Shown here piece by piece: positions 1 to 12,842 of a stretch of 64,000 nucleotides of DNA. Source of the stretch: Ptychodera flava (lineage: Eukaryota; Hemichordata; Enteropneusta; Ptychoderidae). The notes under the pieces are model-generated. The model was not told where the DNA came from. It did not search any database and worked only from the letters and a program-made list of their open reading frames with translations. A program made the position numbers and the translations under genes. The stretch's first letter is position 1. The number at the start of each line of letters is the position of its first letter. The DNA lies in the NCBI RefSeq assembly GCF_041260155.1, contig NC_091946.1, positions 18,367,353 through 18,431,352 on the forward strand. The letters run 5' to 3'.

Positions 1-1576
1 ATTCCGAAGGGTTTGTAGGGATATGTTGTATATGAAAATATATTATTGATGGAATACAAGAATCATGTCAACAACACATAGGCCTAGTTCTTGCAGCTTA
101 TACGACAAAATCGAAACTTTCAAAAATAAAAATAAACGTCTATAAACATTAACCATGTATTTCATAATATCTTTTTATCAAATAGATAAGAAGAATTTCT
201 AGAAATTTCTTTTTGTCAGCCCTACACCTCTATATCATACTATATAAAATTACCTTGCGTCAGCCCTACACCTACCTGTACATAATCTTTGTGAAATCAC
301 TTTGCGCCAATTACCTTGGGTCAGTTGCACGTCAAATCAGCAAGGGAGCTATGGATAATTACATTTGCATTGTTTTGAATATTAATCAAATTTGGACATA
401 TAAAGCTTTTAATGTTGTGTGACGTCGTTAAACTCTCTTTATACATCTGTACTCATATTATAATGATAGGAATAATACAACGAAGCACCAGAATAACATG
501 AAAATGTGTACAATGGTTTGTTCAATATGATTTTGTTGCATTTCAGGCCTCCTGTCGCTGGCCTATAAAGGAGTTACAGAAGAAAATAAGTATTTGGTTC
601 AGCTACGCCTGAGAAGCTCTATAAAGTAAGCTTATAGTTGGAATAACGTGATAACCAAAGCTTCGTCAGTAACGTATGCATTTGATTGATAGGAGGCGCA
701 CTCACCTCAGATTTGAGGTACAGATGTAACCAGGACATTTCTAACGACAAAGCATTAACTCCACAATTTCCTGTTAAATCGGGATCAAATGTCTAAATTT
801 TGGCCAAAAGCTCGCTTCAAAAATCTACATTCTCCACAAAAGGATGGGTCGAACTATGTTGGAGGTAAAAAACGGCGGTCTAAAGTCTACATTTTTCCTT
901 GGACCGGAGTCTACATGAGGCGCAAAAAGGGGAAGGGTCAAAACCGTGGTACATTAACCTCTAATAGCTGAGTTTGACCACGAAAGGCTTTGATCCACCA
1001 CTTAGGCGGTTGCCCTGGGAATTCTGCGCACGCGATAAATGGTGACGTCATAATCCAAGATGAGTTCCTCACAAAGTGTATTTTATTTTTCACTCTAATG
1101 GACACACGATTCATTGTCAACTTTTGGCGAAACACCGAAAAATTTTACTAAATTGTTTTTCCGAGCTCTTCTTTAATTTCTAAATAACAATTTTCTTTCT
1201 TGGAGACATGAATCGATTTTACAAATGGGGTCTATTTTCTATGTTTACTCGCTTGTAAACCCCATAACTCACACATACTAAAGCAGCACGCACCGTTCAA
1301 CTTGTCCAATGAGGTGGTTTAATATCTTTTCGAGTTTATCGAATTCTTGTTTGTTCTTTGTCCACGTTTACATCTTTCTTGTTATCAATCCTTACAAAGG
1401 TTAGACTGAAGTCCTTCTTACGTTTTTCAAGTCATCAATTACAGTGCCCTGTCCTTTTTTCTCTTAAAGAACTGTCGTACCATCTGTCGCGACTTTGTAT
1501 TTCTCACGGGCTCTTGGGGAGTGACAGCAGGATAAATAAATAAATAAATAAATAAACAAACAAACAAATAAATAAA

Positions 1577-1584
1577 TTATATAT

Positions 1585-1671
<87 letters not shown>
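1577..1671. repeat. TA microsatellite
   Basis: Nearly pure TA, preceded by AATA and AAAC repeats from about 1535. Length is likely to vary between individuals and assemblies. Confidence 0.95.
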
Positions 1672-1677
<6 letters not shown>

Positions 1678-1753
1678 ATTCAGTCTTCCATGGAATGAAT
1701 ACAGACCGAAAGCAAGGTTCTTAATAGTTCATGCCTATGTTTGCGTCAGGTGC

Positions 1754-1822
1754 TTGTTTGTTTGTTTGTTTGTTTATGTGTGTGTGTTTGTGTGTCTGTC
1801 TATCTGTCTGTCTGTCTTACCG
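1754..1822. repeat. GTTT / GT / CTGT microsatellite
   Basis: Runs of GTTT, then GT, then CTGT units follow one another. The Cys-rich frame through it is a product of the repeat, not a gene. Confidence 0.85.
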
Positions 1823-2810
1823 TTGTCTGTCTATGCTGTGCCGTGTACAAAGCCTCCCCGGTCGGTCAGGGTATGATGTGACAGGGCCCAGGGCAGGGCC
1901 TGTGAATCTTTTTAAAATCGCTCAATGAGAGATAAAGTGAAACTTGTCACTATCATCACGGTCCTTTTTGTGGAGGGACGTACTATCATACTTGTGGAGT
2001 CTTCACTTTGACTAGAATGACCGCGAACACCTATAAATGATGGTCACGTGGTCTGAAATGATATGTACTTAGCGATGGGACGTGTTGTGGTTTACGCGAC
2101 GTCTGCTCGGTTTTGTCCTTCATCATGTCTGTTCAGTCACGTCACCCGTCGAAGAATCGCGATACGACTGATCTCAACGTAACCTCATACTCTTATCAAC
2201 AATTTCGTGAGATTGCGAGAAAGAGGAGCCCGAAAAGGGGAAGATAACTCGGAAACGCAGATTCCATCACTTACCTCACAGCGCAAACTCGCGAGCACCA
2301 TGGCACATGTTAATCACCACAATCGGTACACCTTGCTTATTCATTATATCAAGAACAACACAAGAAATCTAGGAGGGGTATACTACAGATTTTTCATTTC
2401 TTTGTGGTAAATATCTCCCGTTTTAATACTAAATTTTAGTCACACTTGCCCTCAGATACAGTGAAAATCAAAGCTTCAAGAAGAGAAACGTAATTAATCC
2501 ACGTTCATACTTTTGAACCTTGAGTTCAAGGGTAACTGCTTTGATTCGCTGATCGATATCATTGCATGAATCATTACCTAGTTATACAGTCAGACAGTCA
2601 TTGTCTTGTACAACTGGTTTTGAATGTCTTGATCTGATATAGGTGAAAAATAAGTTGCTTCTGACTGGCATGCGTGTCATGTGACGATGTGTGCCGAGGC
2701 ATTTCCTCGTAACCTCGTGTCACCAAACCGATGGATGGATTAACTTAATTTAACTAACAAAAGCACGCTATCGAACCGCAATATATCGGCAATTATGAAT
2801 CACGACCCAT

Positions 2811-3162
2811 ATGGTAAAATGCACCTCGATGACATATATTCGGAACTCCCGAATGTTTACATTACCTTTCTGGTGTACCGTTTGCAGGAGCTCATTTTGA
2901 AGCTACTTGAGTTAGGAAAGTCAACGTATTAGTTTTCTGATAACCAAAAACTCTACTTCCCCGAATAAAGTCAACACAGGCCATTTTGAAGTTGAAATAT
3001 CGGTAAATGTTGTCCAGTTTGTTTCTCTTGTACCAAAATTTGCACGGTGTGTGCCCTGATCTTTATTTTTGATTTGGTAAGAGTATAGTTGAAAGTTTCA
3101 TCAAAGAAAGTTTGAGAAAAGGGTTAAAGTCTCCCAATTTGGAGGCGCGTACTACTTTATGG
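2811..3162 (+). mobile_element. MITE of the TTAAGGTAG family, decayed copy
   Basis: Matches other copies of this family: a worn start resembling the clade's GCCTCGGGGACAGATAT, an internal CCATTTTGAA block, and the end AAAGTTTGAG ... GGAGGCGCGTACTACTTTA. Full family ends are inverted TTAAGGTAG motifs. Non-coding. Confidence 0.65.
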
Positions 3163-3749
3163 GCTCAGTGAGTCATTATCTGGCCTCAAGTTTTATTAAA
3201 AATGAGGGCGAACCTTAACATCTGACTCTCGACCTTTCTTCAGAAGCATCATTAAAAAATGCACAAGTTTAGCTTATCACTGTGCAGAGCCGTTTAATTT
3301 ACCCCATCGTAATTGCTGGCCAAGTAGGTCAACCCTTCCCCTAGTGACATAAACAAAAGGCGAAGCCAGGGAAGCAACCTCACCATAAACGATGGGTACT
3401 GACCACAGACAGCACTCAAGGCATGACAAGATAAATACACATATTTCTATGGCAGGATTTGTGCAGGCATAGACTCTTTCTAGGGTCTATGGTTCGGATG
3501 ACGCGGAAGGATACACTCTCTTGCCTGTATGTGAACATGAATGTATTCTATCCAATATCGATGGTTTGAACTTGTTTCTGTATCAGTTTGAGTAGTGATC
3601 ATAAAGGAAAGATAAAGCTGGTCTTTTAAGGGTAATTAAGCAAAATAAACACTCCACATGTTATCAGAAATGATTAACTATCGAAAACCAGCAGATGATC
3701 ATGTGATAGTCAGAAACAAGTTTCTGTCAACTTCAGTATTTACACAGTG

Positions 3750-4450
3750 CTTTCACCATCTTTCGTCAAACCCTTTAAGTTTAATATGCCTAATTTGGAA
3801 CGTTCTTTAAAATGCAAATTATCAATTAGCTGACATGGAAATGCAAAATCTCTTTCACTAATACAACATCATTGTCATATATATACCAACAGTAAGTTTC
3901 TTAAACTTTGCTTAAGTCATTCCAGTCTTATGTAATTAATTACAATTAGGAATATTCATTAAATATGCAAATTAGTAACTAGCTGAATTAAAAAATGCTA
4001 AGTGAGTCACTTTTCATAATGTTATAGTATCTTGAATGTACATAGCAAGTTTCGTCAACTTTGATCAAGTTAATCCAGAGAGATATTCCTAAATATGAAT
4101 GTTTATCAAATTAGCAATTAACTTTCATGGCACCCTTTAATATATTTCACGACTTATATATCGTAGTGTTATCAACATTTGTACTAGATCTTGTCAAACT
4201 TTGCTCAGCCATTCTAAATGTATATCTTTTTTTTTTCTAAAACCATTAATTATTCAAAAAGGCATAAAATTTGCAAGCCACACTCACCAAAAATGATAAA
4301 TTCTTGCAATCCCGAAACAGAATATATGTAATAGATTCCATTCCAATCCTATCAGCGGTTATTGAAATATCGCGCCAACAGAAGGACAGACAGAAAGACA
4401 GACAGACAGACATCACTGCGGCAATAGCTGACGTATGTGAACAAGTGAGC
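3750..4450 (+). repeat. Interspersed repeat with CAGA tail, copy 1
   Basis: Shares successive blocks with 6110-7086: AGCAAGTTTCGTCAACTTTG, ATCAACATTTGTA, AATTATTCAAA, ATATCGCGCCAACAG, a (CAGA)n run, then an imperfect hairpin ending GTGAGCTAA. Class unknown; it lies just downstream of SULT-A. Confidence 0.6.
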
Positions 4451-4604
4451 TAATATTGCTGGCACGTGTATGAGGGCGCTGTTCCCACTGCGTTAAGAAT
4501 ATTGGGAAAAATCGCGCTATTTTTGTTGTGAATTGCAACGTCGTGTAACTCGATGTTGGTAGGAATACCATGGAAATATTAAAATTTCTTGGCTTTACGC
4601 TCAG

Positions 4605-4610
4605 TTTATT
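4605..4610 (-). promoter_or_regulatory. Candidate poly(A) signal of SULT-A
   Basis: AATAAA on the minus strand, about 290 nt after the SULT-A stop codon. Plausible spacing, but AT-rich DNA gives such hexamers by chance. Confidence 0.3.
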
Positions 4611-4901
4611 CAGTATTTTCTCTTCTCCAACACAACTGAAACAAACATGACGATATTTTGAACAAACAGCATGACTAAAAAATCTCACGCAGGCAAGCTT
4701 ACAACGCTTCGTGTGATTTACCGAGTAAAATTGCATTTAAATTTCATATCAGTAAAGACAATGCTTACTTATTTTTCAGTAGGAATGGATGGCTCTTCGA
4801 ATTTTCGATATGACGAATGCCTTTTTTTTGCTTTAAATGGGACACATTTCCACATGAAATCAATCAATCAATATGGCGATCAATATGGAATGCAATGTTT
4901 T

Positions 4902-6212
4902 CTAAAATTTATATTTCATGTGTTCAATTCCGAGTTTCTTCATTCGCTCGTCGTAGTCTCGATTGAATGCCTCGTTTTGAGCAACAGTAAAGATGTTCTT
5001 CCAGCCGCCAACCTTGCCTGTTGGTAAAGAGAAAGCAATTGAATCAGGCAAAGCTCACAGCCTCTTTTGGAAAATTGTAGCCAGAGGTGTTTTATACATA
5101 ATGGCATTATCCTACAGTATTTCACACTAAACTTAAAAAAAAGTGGAGGCTAAAATTAAAGCTATTCACAAGTGCCCTTACATGAAGATTTGGAAATTGC
5201 CTCCTCGCGTGTTTTCCATAGAGGAACGCTCCCAACTACCCAGTCCAACCCATGTTTTTACCCTCTTCGGCGGCAAACCCCATCAAACAAATTAATACTG
5301 TAACTTCTGCCTCCCCATACTCCCTCCCCATACCCCTCCCCTGCTCGGCTGCCTTACTATTTTTGAAGTTGCTAGCCGGGGCAACAATACAATTACCCTT
5401 CTCGCCCAGTCCCCGACTGTTGATACGCATGTAAAGGCCCGCTTGTCAACAAAATAAAACGCCTGCATACACCTTTATCGTGCAACCAGCTCAGATTTAC
5501 TTTCGCACTGTGAGTGAGTAAAATGTGACCAACTAATGTTCCCAACTGCTTTTCCCGTTTACCTTTCCTTTGCCACTCTCCATGCGGGCGCAAAATAAAA
5601 TCACGTCCCCGTATAGTTTCACCGGCTTTCTTCATGTACTCGAAACTGGTAACGCGAAGAACGTCATTCAGTTGTTTATCCGTCAGATCCTTTCCCAAAA
5701 ACTCGGCGATCTTCTTTACAGAACCTCTCGGGTCCTGGAAATAAACACATTTTAATGATTACTAGCTAGCCACGCGTACTTTCCGTTTTATTTATACTTT
5801 CCCCAAATAGGATACCCATCTCTATCTTGTATTTGAAAGTCTTGTCGGTCAACATCATTACTGAATTAAGGACTCGTAGACTAATATTCTATGCACTTTT
5901 TGGCTTCTTGGCTCAGCAATATCCTATTCAAGATAAAGGTATGATTTCTTTACATCTCATTTTGACAACCTTTCAATCGCTCTTTACGACGACAGGGTGT
6001 CTGTCAGGTGAAACCGGAAAAGTCCAGGACCGCCTTTCAAAACCTGGCCAGATGCGAACTGAAAATGCTCCCGTGTTTCAGTATATATGCAGTTGACCGT
6101 AAATCAGAACTGTTCCCAAAAAATGTGCAAATTTATTGAGACTGTAATGGTCAACATCATAACAAATATAGCACGTTTCGTCAACTGTGATCAAGTCAAT
6201 TCAGTCAATTCA

Positions 6213-6294
<82 letters not shown>

Positions 6295-6345
6295 TACATA
6301 TATATGTCTGAATTGACTTGATCACAGTTGACGAAACCTGCTATA

Positions 6346-6423
<78 letters not shown>

Positions 6424-9211
6424 GATTTTATTTTTATTTTAGTCCATCATCCCACGGGCGCTAGCCCATTTACAGGATGAGGTGCCCATAACCCACTACC
6501 CCAATGGAGCACAGAGGAGTAAAGTGCCTTGCTCAAGGGCACAACACCGAGCTAGAGTCTCGAATTCAGTGAATCCGCTGCTCTGGATCTACCGGGACTT
6601 GAACCGGGTCTCGAACTCACCATCCTCCGAAAGTGAGCCCGTTACCCTAACCACTGGTCCACGGTGCCTCCTAAAACATATATATACATACATACAAACA
6701 TATACATATATATTACCCTTAGTTAGGAAATTTCTTTAAATATGCACATTAGCAAGAGACTTACATGTCATCTCTTTTCACACCTGATATATAGTTAGTG
6801 CGATCAACATTTGTAGCAAATCTCATCAAATTGTGTGCAGCCATTGATAATGTATGCCCGGTTTTTGTACAATCAATAATTATTCAAATATGCATTAATA
6901 TGCAAGCCATGCCCTCTAAACACTAATCAGCTCTTGCCATTTGCAAACTGAATCTATGTACTAGATTTCATTCTTATCCGACAAGCTGTTCTTGAGATAT
7001 CGCACCAACAGACAGACAGACAGACTGACAGACAGACTGACAGACGTTGCTGTGATATAAGCTCACGTGTGTGTACACGTGAGCTAAAAACGGAATCCTG
7101 AAGAAAACTATTTGTCTTTAGTGAGGTGGCATGGTGAAAAGTATTCTCCATTTACCTGGGCTATTATAAGTGATCGACGAAAGCAACTTGGGTAATTGTT
7201 GCTGTCTAAAGGACTGTGTAATAAGAGTATATTTCTATGTGCACTTTAAGATTATTGCAGTGTTGTACTAATGACACCTAGTCCTACAAGAAGTCTGTTT
7301 GAAGTTGGCAGAGGATATTGACCTTGACAAAAACGAGCAGTGAATTAAAGACTTTATGCCACAGAACTTGAAATGTAAATTTATTCAAACTATTATATAG
7401 AATGAAAAATAGATGTATAGTTTTCGAGCTAGTCATCAAAGTTATTTAATCAATACCCCTTGTTAAAGTTATTTTGAATAGAACCTTGAGTAAAAAATAT
7501 CTTTCTAGTACTCTGATAAATTGAGTACCTCTGAGACATAACGTATGTATGAGAACAGGTAACTCTAAAATTGACAATAATCATTATTATAAAACCTATT
7601 GTATAGACAGCAGTCCCTTTTACTCTCACATCTGACTATTTCAATTTTACCACAGATTTTATCCTTTGCTTTATTCACCGCCTCTAATTATTTCTTGTAT
7701 CTGCCACTTTGTTAAAACTACTGCGGCTGTTACGCACTTGCGAGACATGAATACTTCGACTTGGCGACGTTCGGGCCTCGGAACTGAAAGACATACTTTT
7801 GCTCAAACTTTTCTCAAGCAAACTTTCAACATTCCCTTTCAAATTCAAGAATAATTACCCAATATTTAGTGATATTTGAAGTTCAAATATGGTCGCACCC
7901 CCTGTGTTATCTTCATCGGGGAAATAATGTCTCCATTGTCCAAAAACTAAGCCCGCGAATACTATTTACTCCATAAGCTTCAAAATGAGCTCCAATAAAT
8001 AGTAGCCAAAATAACATTTTAAAATTGAGTTCGACTATCTGTCCCCGGGGAGCATTCCACCTTAAGCCCAAATAGCAGAGTCATTTAAAGTAAAGAATTC
8101 GACTTATACCTTTTTCAAGTCCTCATATCGTGTCCAGTAGAACCAAGGTTCATCCTTGTAATCATACCAAGCTCTCGTGAATTCTGTGTACGATCCGTAT
8201 GTCACTAGAAAAGATAAGAAACGATAATTTCAAAACTTTCAATTCGCAGCAATAAACAGATGCGACACATATCTCAAAAGTCCGAAGTCTTTCAGGAATA
8301 ATAGCCTTTCGCAGCATCGATTATTGGCAAAAAAAGCCATTTAGAAATTATTCCCCAACACTACGTATCATTATTTTAGGGACTGCCTCGCCCAAACACA
8401 CATAGCAAGACATCCAAAGTAGAGTCTAAAAATTCACAGTTAAAGGGAAAAAGTCGGCCATTTTTCATGAATTTACTTTGATACGAGATACTACTCATAT
8501 AGTTTGACATGTTGAAAGACACTGAATAAATGGTTTACCATGCATATATTCAACCCCAGTTTTAGACACAATCAATGTAACCACCACGAAAAAGAATTAA
8601 TGGTCATAACCATTAATTCGTTTTCGCCGTGGTTTTGTTTATCGTGTCTAAAAGCGGGTCGAATATATGCATGGTCACCCATTCATTCAGTGTCTTTCAA
8701 CATGTCAAACAATATAAGTAGTATCTCCATCAAACAAAATTCATGAAACATGGCCGACTTTTTCCCTTTCAGGTAGAGCTGTCGGCGTATCAAGTGATGA
8801 ATTTAGTGACATGTTAGAGGGTTTGTATATTCATGAGATTTCACTCTTTTGAATATTGTAATAAAAATGCATCTCTTGTTGAACTATATATATCTATCTA
8901 TATATATATATGTATATATTATACTATATATCTGTATATATCTATCTATATTTATATATATATTTATATATCTGTATATATCTATCTTTATATATAGATG
9001 TATGTATGTATGTATGTATGTATGTATGTATGTATGTATGTATGTATGTATGTATGTATGTATGTATGTATGTATGTATGTATGTATGTATGTATGTATG
9101 TATAGGCCTAGATGTCTCGTGGAAAATTACAGTGCTCGGTGCGAAAAGCAGAGCGTGTTATAAATAACACATCACGTACCCTGCAATCTTCAGACAGAAG
9201 TGAAAGGATAT

Positions 9212-9266
<55 letters not shown>

Positions 9267-9348
9267 TGCAATCTTCAGACAGAAGTGAAAGGATATATAT
9301 ATATATATATAATATATATATATTATAATATATATATATATATATATA

Positions 9349-9409
<61 letters not shown>

Positions 9410-10592
9410 TTTCCAAGATTTATAATAAAAGGGATGTGTTTTGCATTTTGATGAAAATTTATTGGAAAGTTAGCTTCTTTGAAATCTGGGTCTGGCCATG
9501 AAACCTAACCTCCCAAGACCCTAAAGATGTATTATATTCGGCGTTCCTATTCGTCTATGGTTCAACTTACAATGACCTTTCATATGAGCCTCGAAGAAAG
9601 AGTTCCACTCAACTAGTGGCAAGAAACGTAGGGAATGGTGCCAAGCGAAGAGCGAAGCGAGGAGATCCTTTGGATTTCTGTCCAGGAAAATAGTCTGTAA
9701 GAGACGATAACCAAGACGAGATAGGTATTTAGAATATGAACCGTTACGTTTCCTCATGCGCGAGTAGTGTACTTGCCATTTCATTGTGAAAACAATCTGT
9801 GTGAACTTTCTTGAATCTAGTTTCTTATCTCCTGACTAGGTCTGGGTAACCAAGACACAGAATGAGCATTATTACGCTTTGTTAGAAGAACAAATACAAC
9901 AAAACGCCACGGAAGTTAAAAAAATACGCCATATTTCACTGTCTTACTTTTGGTTTCTTTGTGAACAGTTGGGTTGGACAGTACTTCGGAAACAGGTGAG
10001 TGGGGATTCTTCGTGGAGAGGGCGCTGGTTTGTGAATGGTTTCTATAACTGATGGGAGGCCCTCTATGCCTTCAGCCAAGAGATCCGGATGGTTGCTTGG
10101 ACCAAATTCCAACAGCGGGGTTTTCTCAATCAATGCTCTTGTCTTGAGTACCTCAAGGTTGTCGACATTAATGATGGCATCGACGATTTCACAGACCCAA
10201 CTGGTGCCTTTTGAATAAAATGTTTGGGACATAACGATATTAAGAATAAGTGAGAATCGGCCAGTCACTTTCAACATACCGAGAGTTCAACGATATGCAG
10301 ATGATGAGGTCATTGTCCCTCTTAAAACCCTGTGAAATCCATGTGAAATAGACTGGCAGATTACGTTTTTGTCGAAAATTACTATTTTCTGAGCTTTGCT
10401 TGCGTTACAGGAGGCAACACCTTTTCTCTGCATGCTGCATAACAGTTATTTTACTGCACTTAGAAGATAGCTGCAGTTATATCGGTTAGATATAAACAGA
10501 CATACAGAGACAGAGATACATAGATAGATACATAGATAATATATAGATATAGATAGATATATAAATTGATTGATTGATTGATAAAAAGGTAG

Positions 10593-10623
<31 letters not shown>

Positions 10624-12842
10624 CATACATACATACATACATACATACATACATACATACATACATTAATCTTCGCTGAGACGCGATGGCAAACTCGCTT
10701 CCCTGTAGATTCAAAAAAGGGGGGCTGCCGACAACTAGAACTGTTGGATGCAATAAAGGGAGAGCGACACCAGATCGGCCATAATGACTGCAATGCTTTC
10801 GTTTTGTATACACCGAAATGTGTATTCTATTTGGTTTTTCATTGGTTGACAAGTTGAACGTCTTACCATCTGTTTTTCTGTGTTTGGCTTGTACCCGTAT
10901 TAATCTAACTTATGAAAAGTGGCGTGTCTAAAATATGGCATTGGTGTCATGGCTTCAAAAAAATTGCCCTACCTTCCTCAGGTAAAAAGGACGGGAGGTC
11001 ATGCATCCCCGACTCTTAACATACCATATGTATTGATTTCAACCATCAAGTCGTGATAAGAGTGATATTTTAGATAATTTTAAAAGAGGTGTAATCTTTT
11101 GATATCTGTAACACGTTTTCAGCAGTTGTCTTAAGGAAACCTTAAGAAACATAATGGCGTCGATGACTCTGACAAAATTAGCAGTGATTAAGCAATATTC
11201 ACGTACTCTTAGTCATTCTACTGTCAATTATTTCGACTCTTTCTCCCGATCATTGAGTGAGACAAGTGGAAAGATAAAGAGTTACACCAAACACACGATA
11301 GGTAAACACAAATCACGCGATTTGACTCGTTGCTGGCATTTGACGATGACTGTTAACTGTTCTCTTTGACTCCAGGTAAAGTACGCTTGGTGTTTTACGA
11401 TAGCTAAGAGTACACCTCTTTGAAAGGTGTATCTCATACGTCACTTTTGTCATTATTTGATCATTGTTATAGGTACATATGATAATATGATAGCTGTGGC
11501 GGCTTTTGACATGGGTTATGTCAATTACATTTGGCTGTTTCTAGTCAATATTCACATCACTTTGCTGTAAATCAAAGCGATATCATGCAGGTGCATGATT
11601 TGCGCTGCGTTGTGCACGTGCACTAGTTCATCGGTATCAAACGCCACAATATAGGGGATGTGACTTTTGAAGAGGATGCGATATTCTCTTAACTATCTGT
11701 GAAGCTATGACGGCACTACTTTCAATAAAATAATAAAATAAAATGCCATTGAACTATTTTCAAACACTTCATCTCACCTGTAGCACTGTCACAAGAACAT
11801 AAAAGTTACTTATGACATACTCACTTGCATTGACTTTTTACTACTTGATCTCATTTATAAGTGTCCGCAAAATGCAAAACAAAATGCAAACATCATTCAC
11901 ACCAGGTTCAGCATAAACGTGTTCAATCACGCGAGTTGCAGAGGGAACATCACGTGAAGATTGTATTTATCACGAACTCATCCAATGTCGTACTTTTAAA
12001 GGACTATCTAACCTAATTAGACACATTTCAAGACAGCCGTCACGCCATGGTATGAAAGAGCTGAGGATCATGGGTAACGAAAATCAAGAACGGAACTCTT
12101 ATGTTTTTGCTCCATTTTGATATATTCAAACTTGCACATAGTCTGCATATACGCAATATCAGATGTGCGACATATGTTTTTTTATAAAATTAAGTTTGTT
12201 AAAGTTTGCGCACTAGAAATCTGTCATCCATATAGACTCGCATCAGCGTAAAACATTTAATATTGTCAACTGAAACTCAAGTTACATCCGGGAATACCCG
12301 CTCATTAATGATAGGTTTACCGTTTCAATGTTACAACTTGAAGACGGCTGTGGCTTCGTTAGGTATACTCTCAATGAAACATTTGTCAAAATCCTGGAGC
12401 ATGGATGGTATCCAATATTTTAGCTCCTTTGGCTCAGTTGTGCATACACAAATTTTCATTCTCAATATTTCTTCGTTATAGGAGCATAGAGATTAATCAG
12501 GAATGTTAAGATCGACTAACCACAAAGAATGAAACATTTTGAGAGACGAATAACTGCCAAATAGTTCCGTTATGTTTCTCTCCTCCACTCACACACACAT
12601 TTATAAGATACATACGCACATATGCAAAAGTCTCCTTTTACTGAAAACTAATTCGCTGATCAGTTTTAAAAAAACAACTTGCCAGCTTTAGGATAGGTCA
12701 CCAAGAACACATCGTCATCTCTGACTTCAAAGTCCTTCACCGCAGTTCGAAGCGAGTGGGCATCCACAATAACGGGCATCACCAGGCCCGGCTCCAGAAA
12801 GTATACCATCTTCCAAGGCGTGTGCATATCGCTGTCACCCAT
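4902..12842 (-). CDS. SULT-A: cytosolic sulfotransferase, 6 coding exons, 308 aa
   Basis: Exons (minus strand) are 12842-12683, 10207-9948, 9694-9571, 8204-8110, 5734-5563 and 5017-4902; together they give one open frame of 308 codons plus stop TAG. The family transfers sulfonate from PAPS to hydroxyl or amine groups of small molecules in the cytosol. Seen: 5'-phosphosulfate loop TYPKAGTSW at residues 49-57 (Lys52), PTHLFP with catalytic His124, RNPKD at 146-150 with Ser154 (3'-phosphate contacts), YEDLKK at 208-213, RKG at 269-271, and dimer motif K277-x3-T281-V282-x3-E286. The ATG at 12842 has A at -3 and G at +4. All junctions keep phase 1,0,1,0,1. Intron 1 starts with GC (CTG then GCAAGT); all other donors are GT. 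Closest relative in the window is SULT-B, which shares the C-terminal end IEHMKYKF. Substrate unknown. Confidence 0.93.
6169..6344. repeat. TA array flanked by inverted arms
   Basis: A TA array (6216-6307) is bracketed by two inverted copies of a ~45-bp sequence containing TTTCGTCAACTGTGATCAAG. The arm belongs to the CAGA-tail repeat, so part of that repeat was copied in reverse. Confidence 0.8.
6342..6418. repeat. TA microsatellite
   Basis: Nearly pure TA, immediately beside the poly-A-like end of the SINE. Confidence 0.9.
6419..6668 (-). mobile_element. tRNA-derived SINE
   Basis: Read on the minus strand, it starts with a tRNA-like head: CCAGTGGTTAGGGTAAC resembles an A box and GGTTCAAGTCCCGG a B box of RNA polymerase III. 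A middle block with GCCCTTGAGCAAGGCACT follows, resembling the conserved central domain of V-type SINEs. The tail is A-rich (AAAATAAAAATAAAA). It lies in SULT-A intron 4, antisense to nothing coding, with TA arrays on both sides that hide any target duplication. Confidence 0.85.
7770..8065 (-). mobile_element. MITE of the TTAAGGTAG family, partial
   Basis: Ends in CTGTCCCCGGGGAGC ... CCACCTTAA, the family terminus in reverse, and shares the internal CTTCAAAATGAGCTCC block. It lies in SULT-A intron 4, close to exon 4. Confidence 0.65.
8440..8769. mobile_element. Foldback element, ~330-bp near-complete palindrome, copy 1
   Basis: The two ~165-bp halves are inverted copies of each other. Ends are TTAAAGGGAAAAAGTCGGCC and its complement; the centre is TTAATGGTCATAACCATTAA. 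A second copy lies at 54793. Non-coding, in SULT-A intron 3. Confidence 0.85.
8886..9103. repeat. TA/TCTA then GTAT microsatellite
   Basis: Imperfect TA and TCTA to about 8996, then about 26 units of GTAT. In SULT-A intron 3. Confidence 0.95.
9181..9402. repeat. TA arrays with a duplicated spacer
   Basis: A ~32-bp spacer (CTGCAATCTTCAGACAGAAG ...) occurs twice, ~84 bp apart, each time followed by a TA array. This is a local tandem duplication carrying the array with it. Confidence 0.85.
10595..10666. repeat. CATA microsatellite
   Basis: About 18 units of CATA in SULT-A intron 1, next to a short TTGA run. Confidence 0.95.

Larger units (their letters stand above)
1..3750. other. Left flank, no gene recognised
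   Basis: No open frame here resembles a known protein. The stretch holds a TA microsatellite, a GTTT/CTGT run and one MITE copy (listed separately). The rest is unremarkable AT-rich DNA. Confidence 0.6.
6110..7086 (+). repeat. Interspersed repeat with CAGA tail, copy 2 (interrupted)
   Basis: Same family as 3750-4450, in SULT-A intron 4. It is split near 6216 by TA arrays and a SINE, and resumes near 6700. It ends in (CAGA)n at about 7010-7045 and a strong palindrome GCTCACGTGTGTGTACACGTGAGC followed by TAA (given here only for its hairpin; stem is ACGTG-rich). Confidence 0.6.

Noticed and set aside
8849-9163. Open frames rich in YVCM, YI or HT repeats here and at 10460, 43559, 51313, 60193
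   Set aside because: They are translations of microsatellites in several frames at once.
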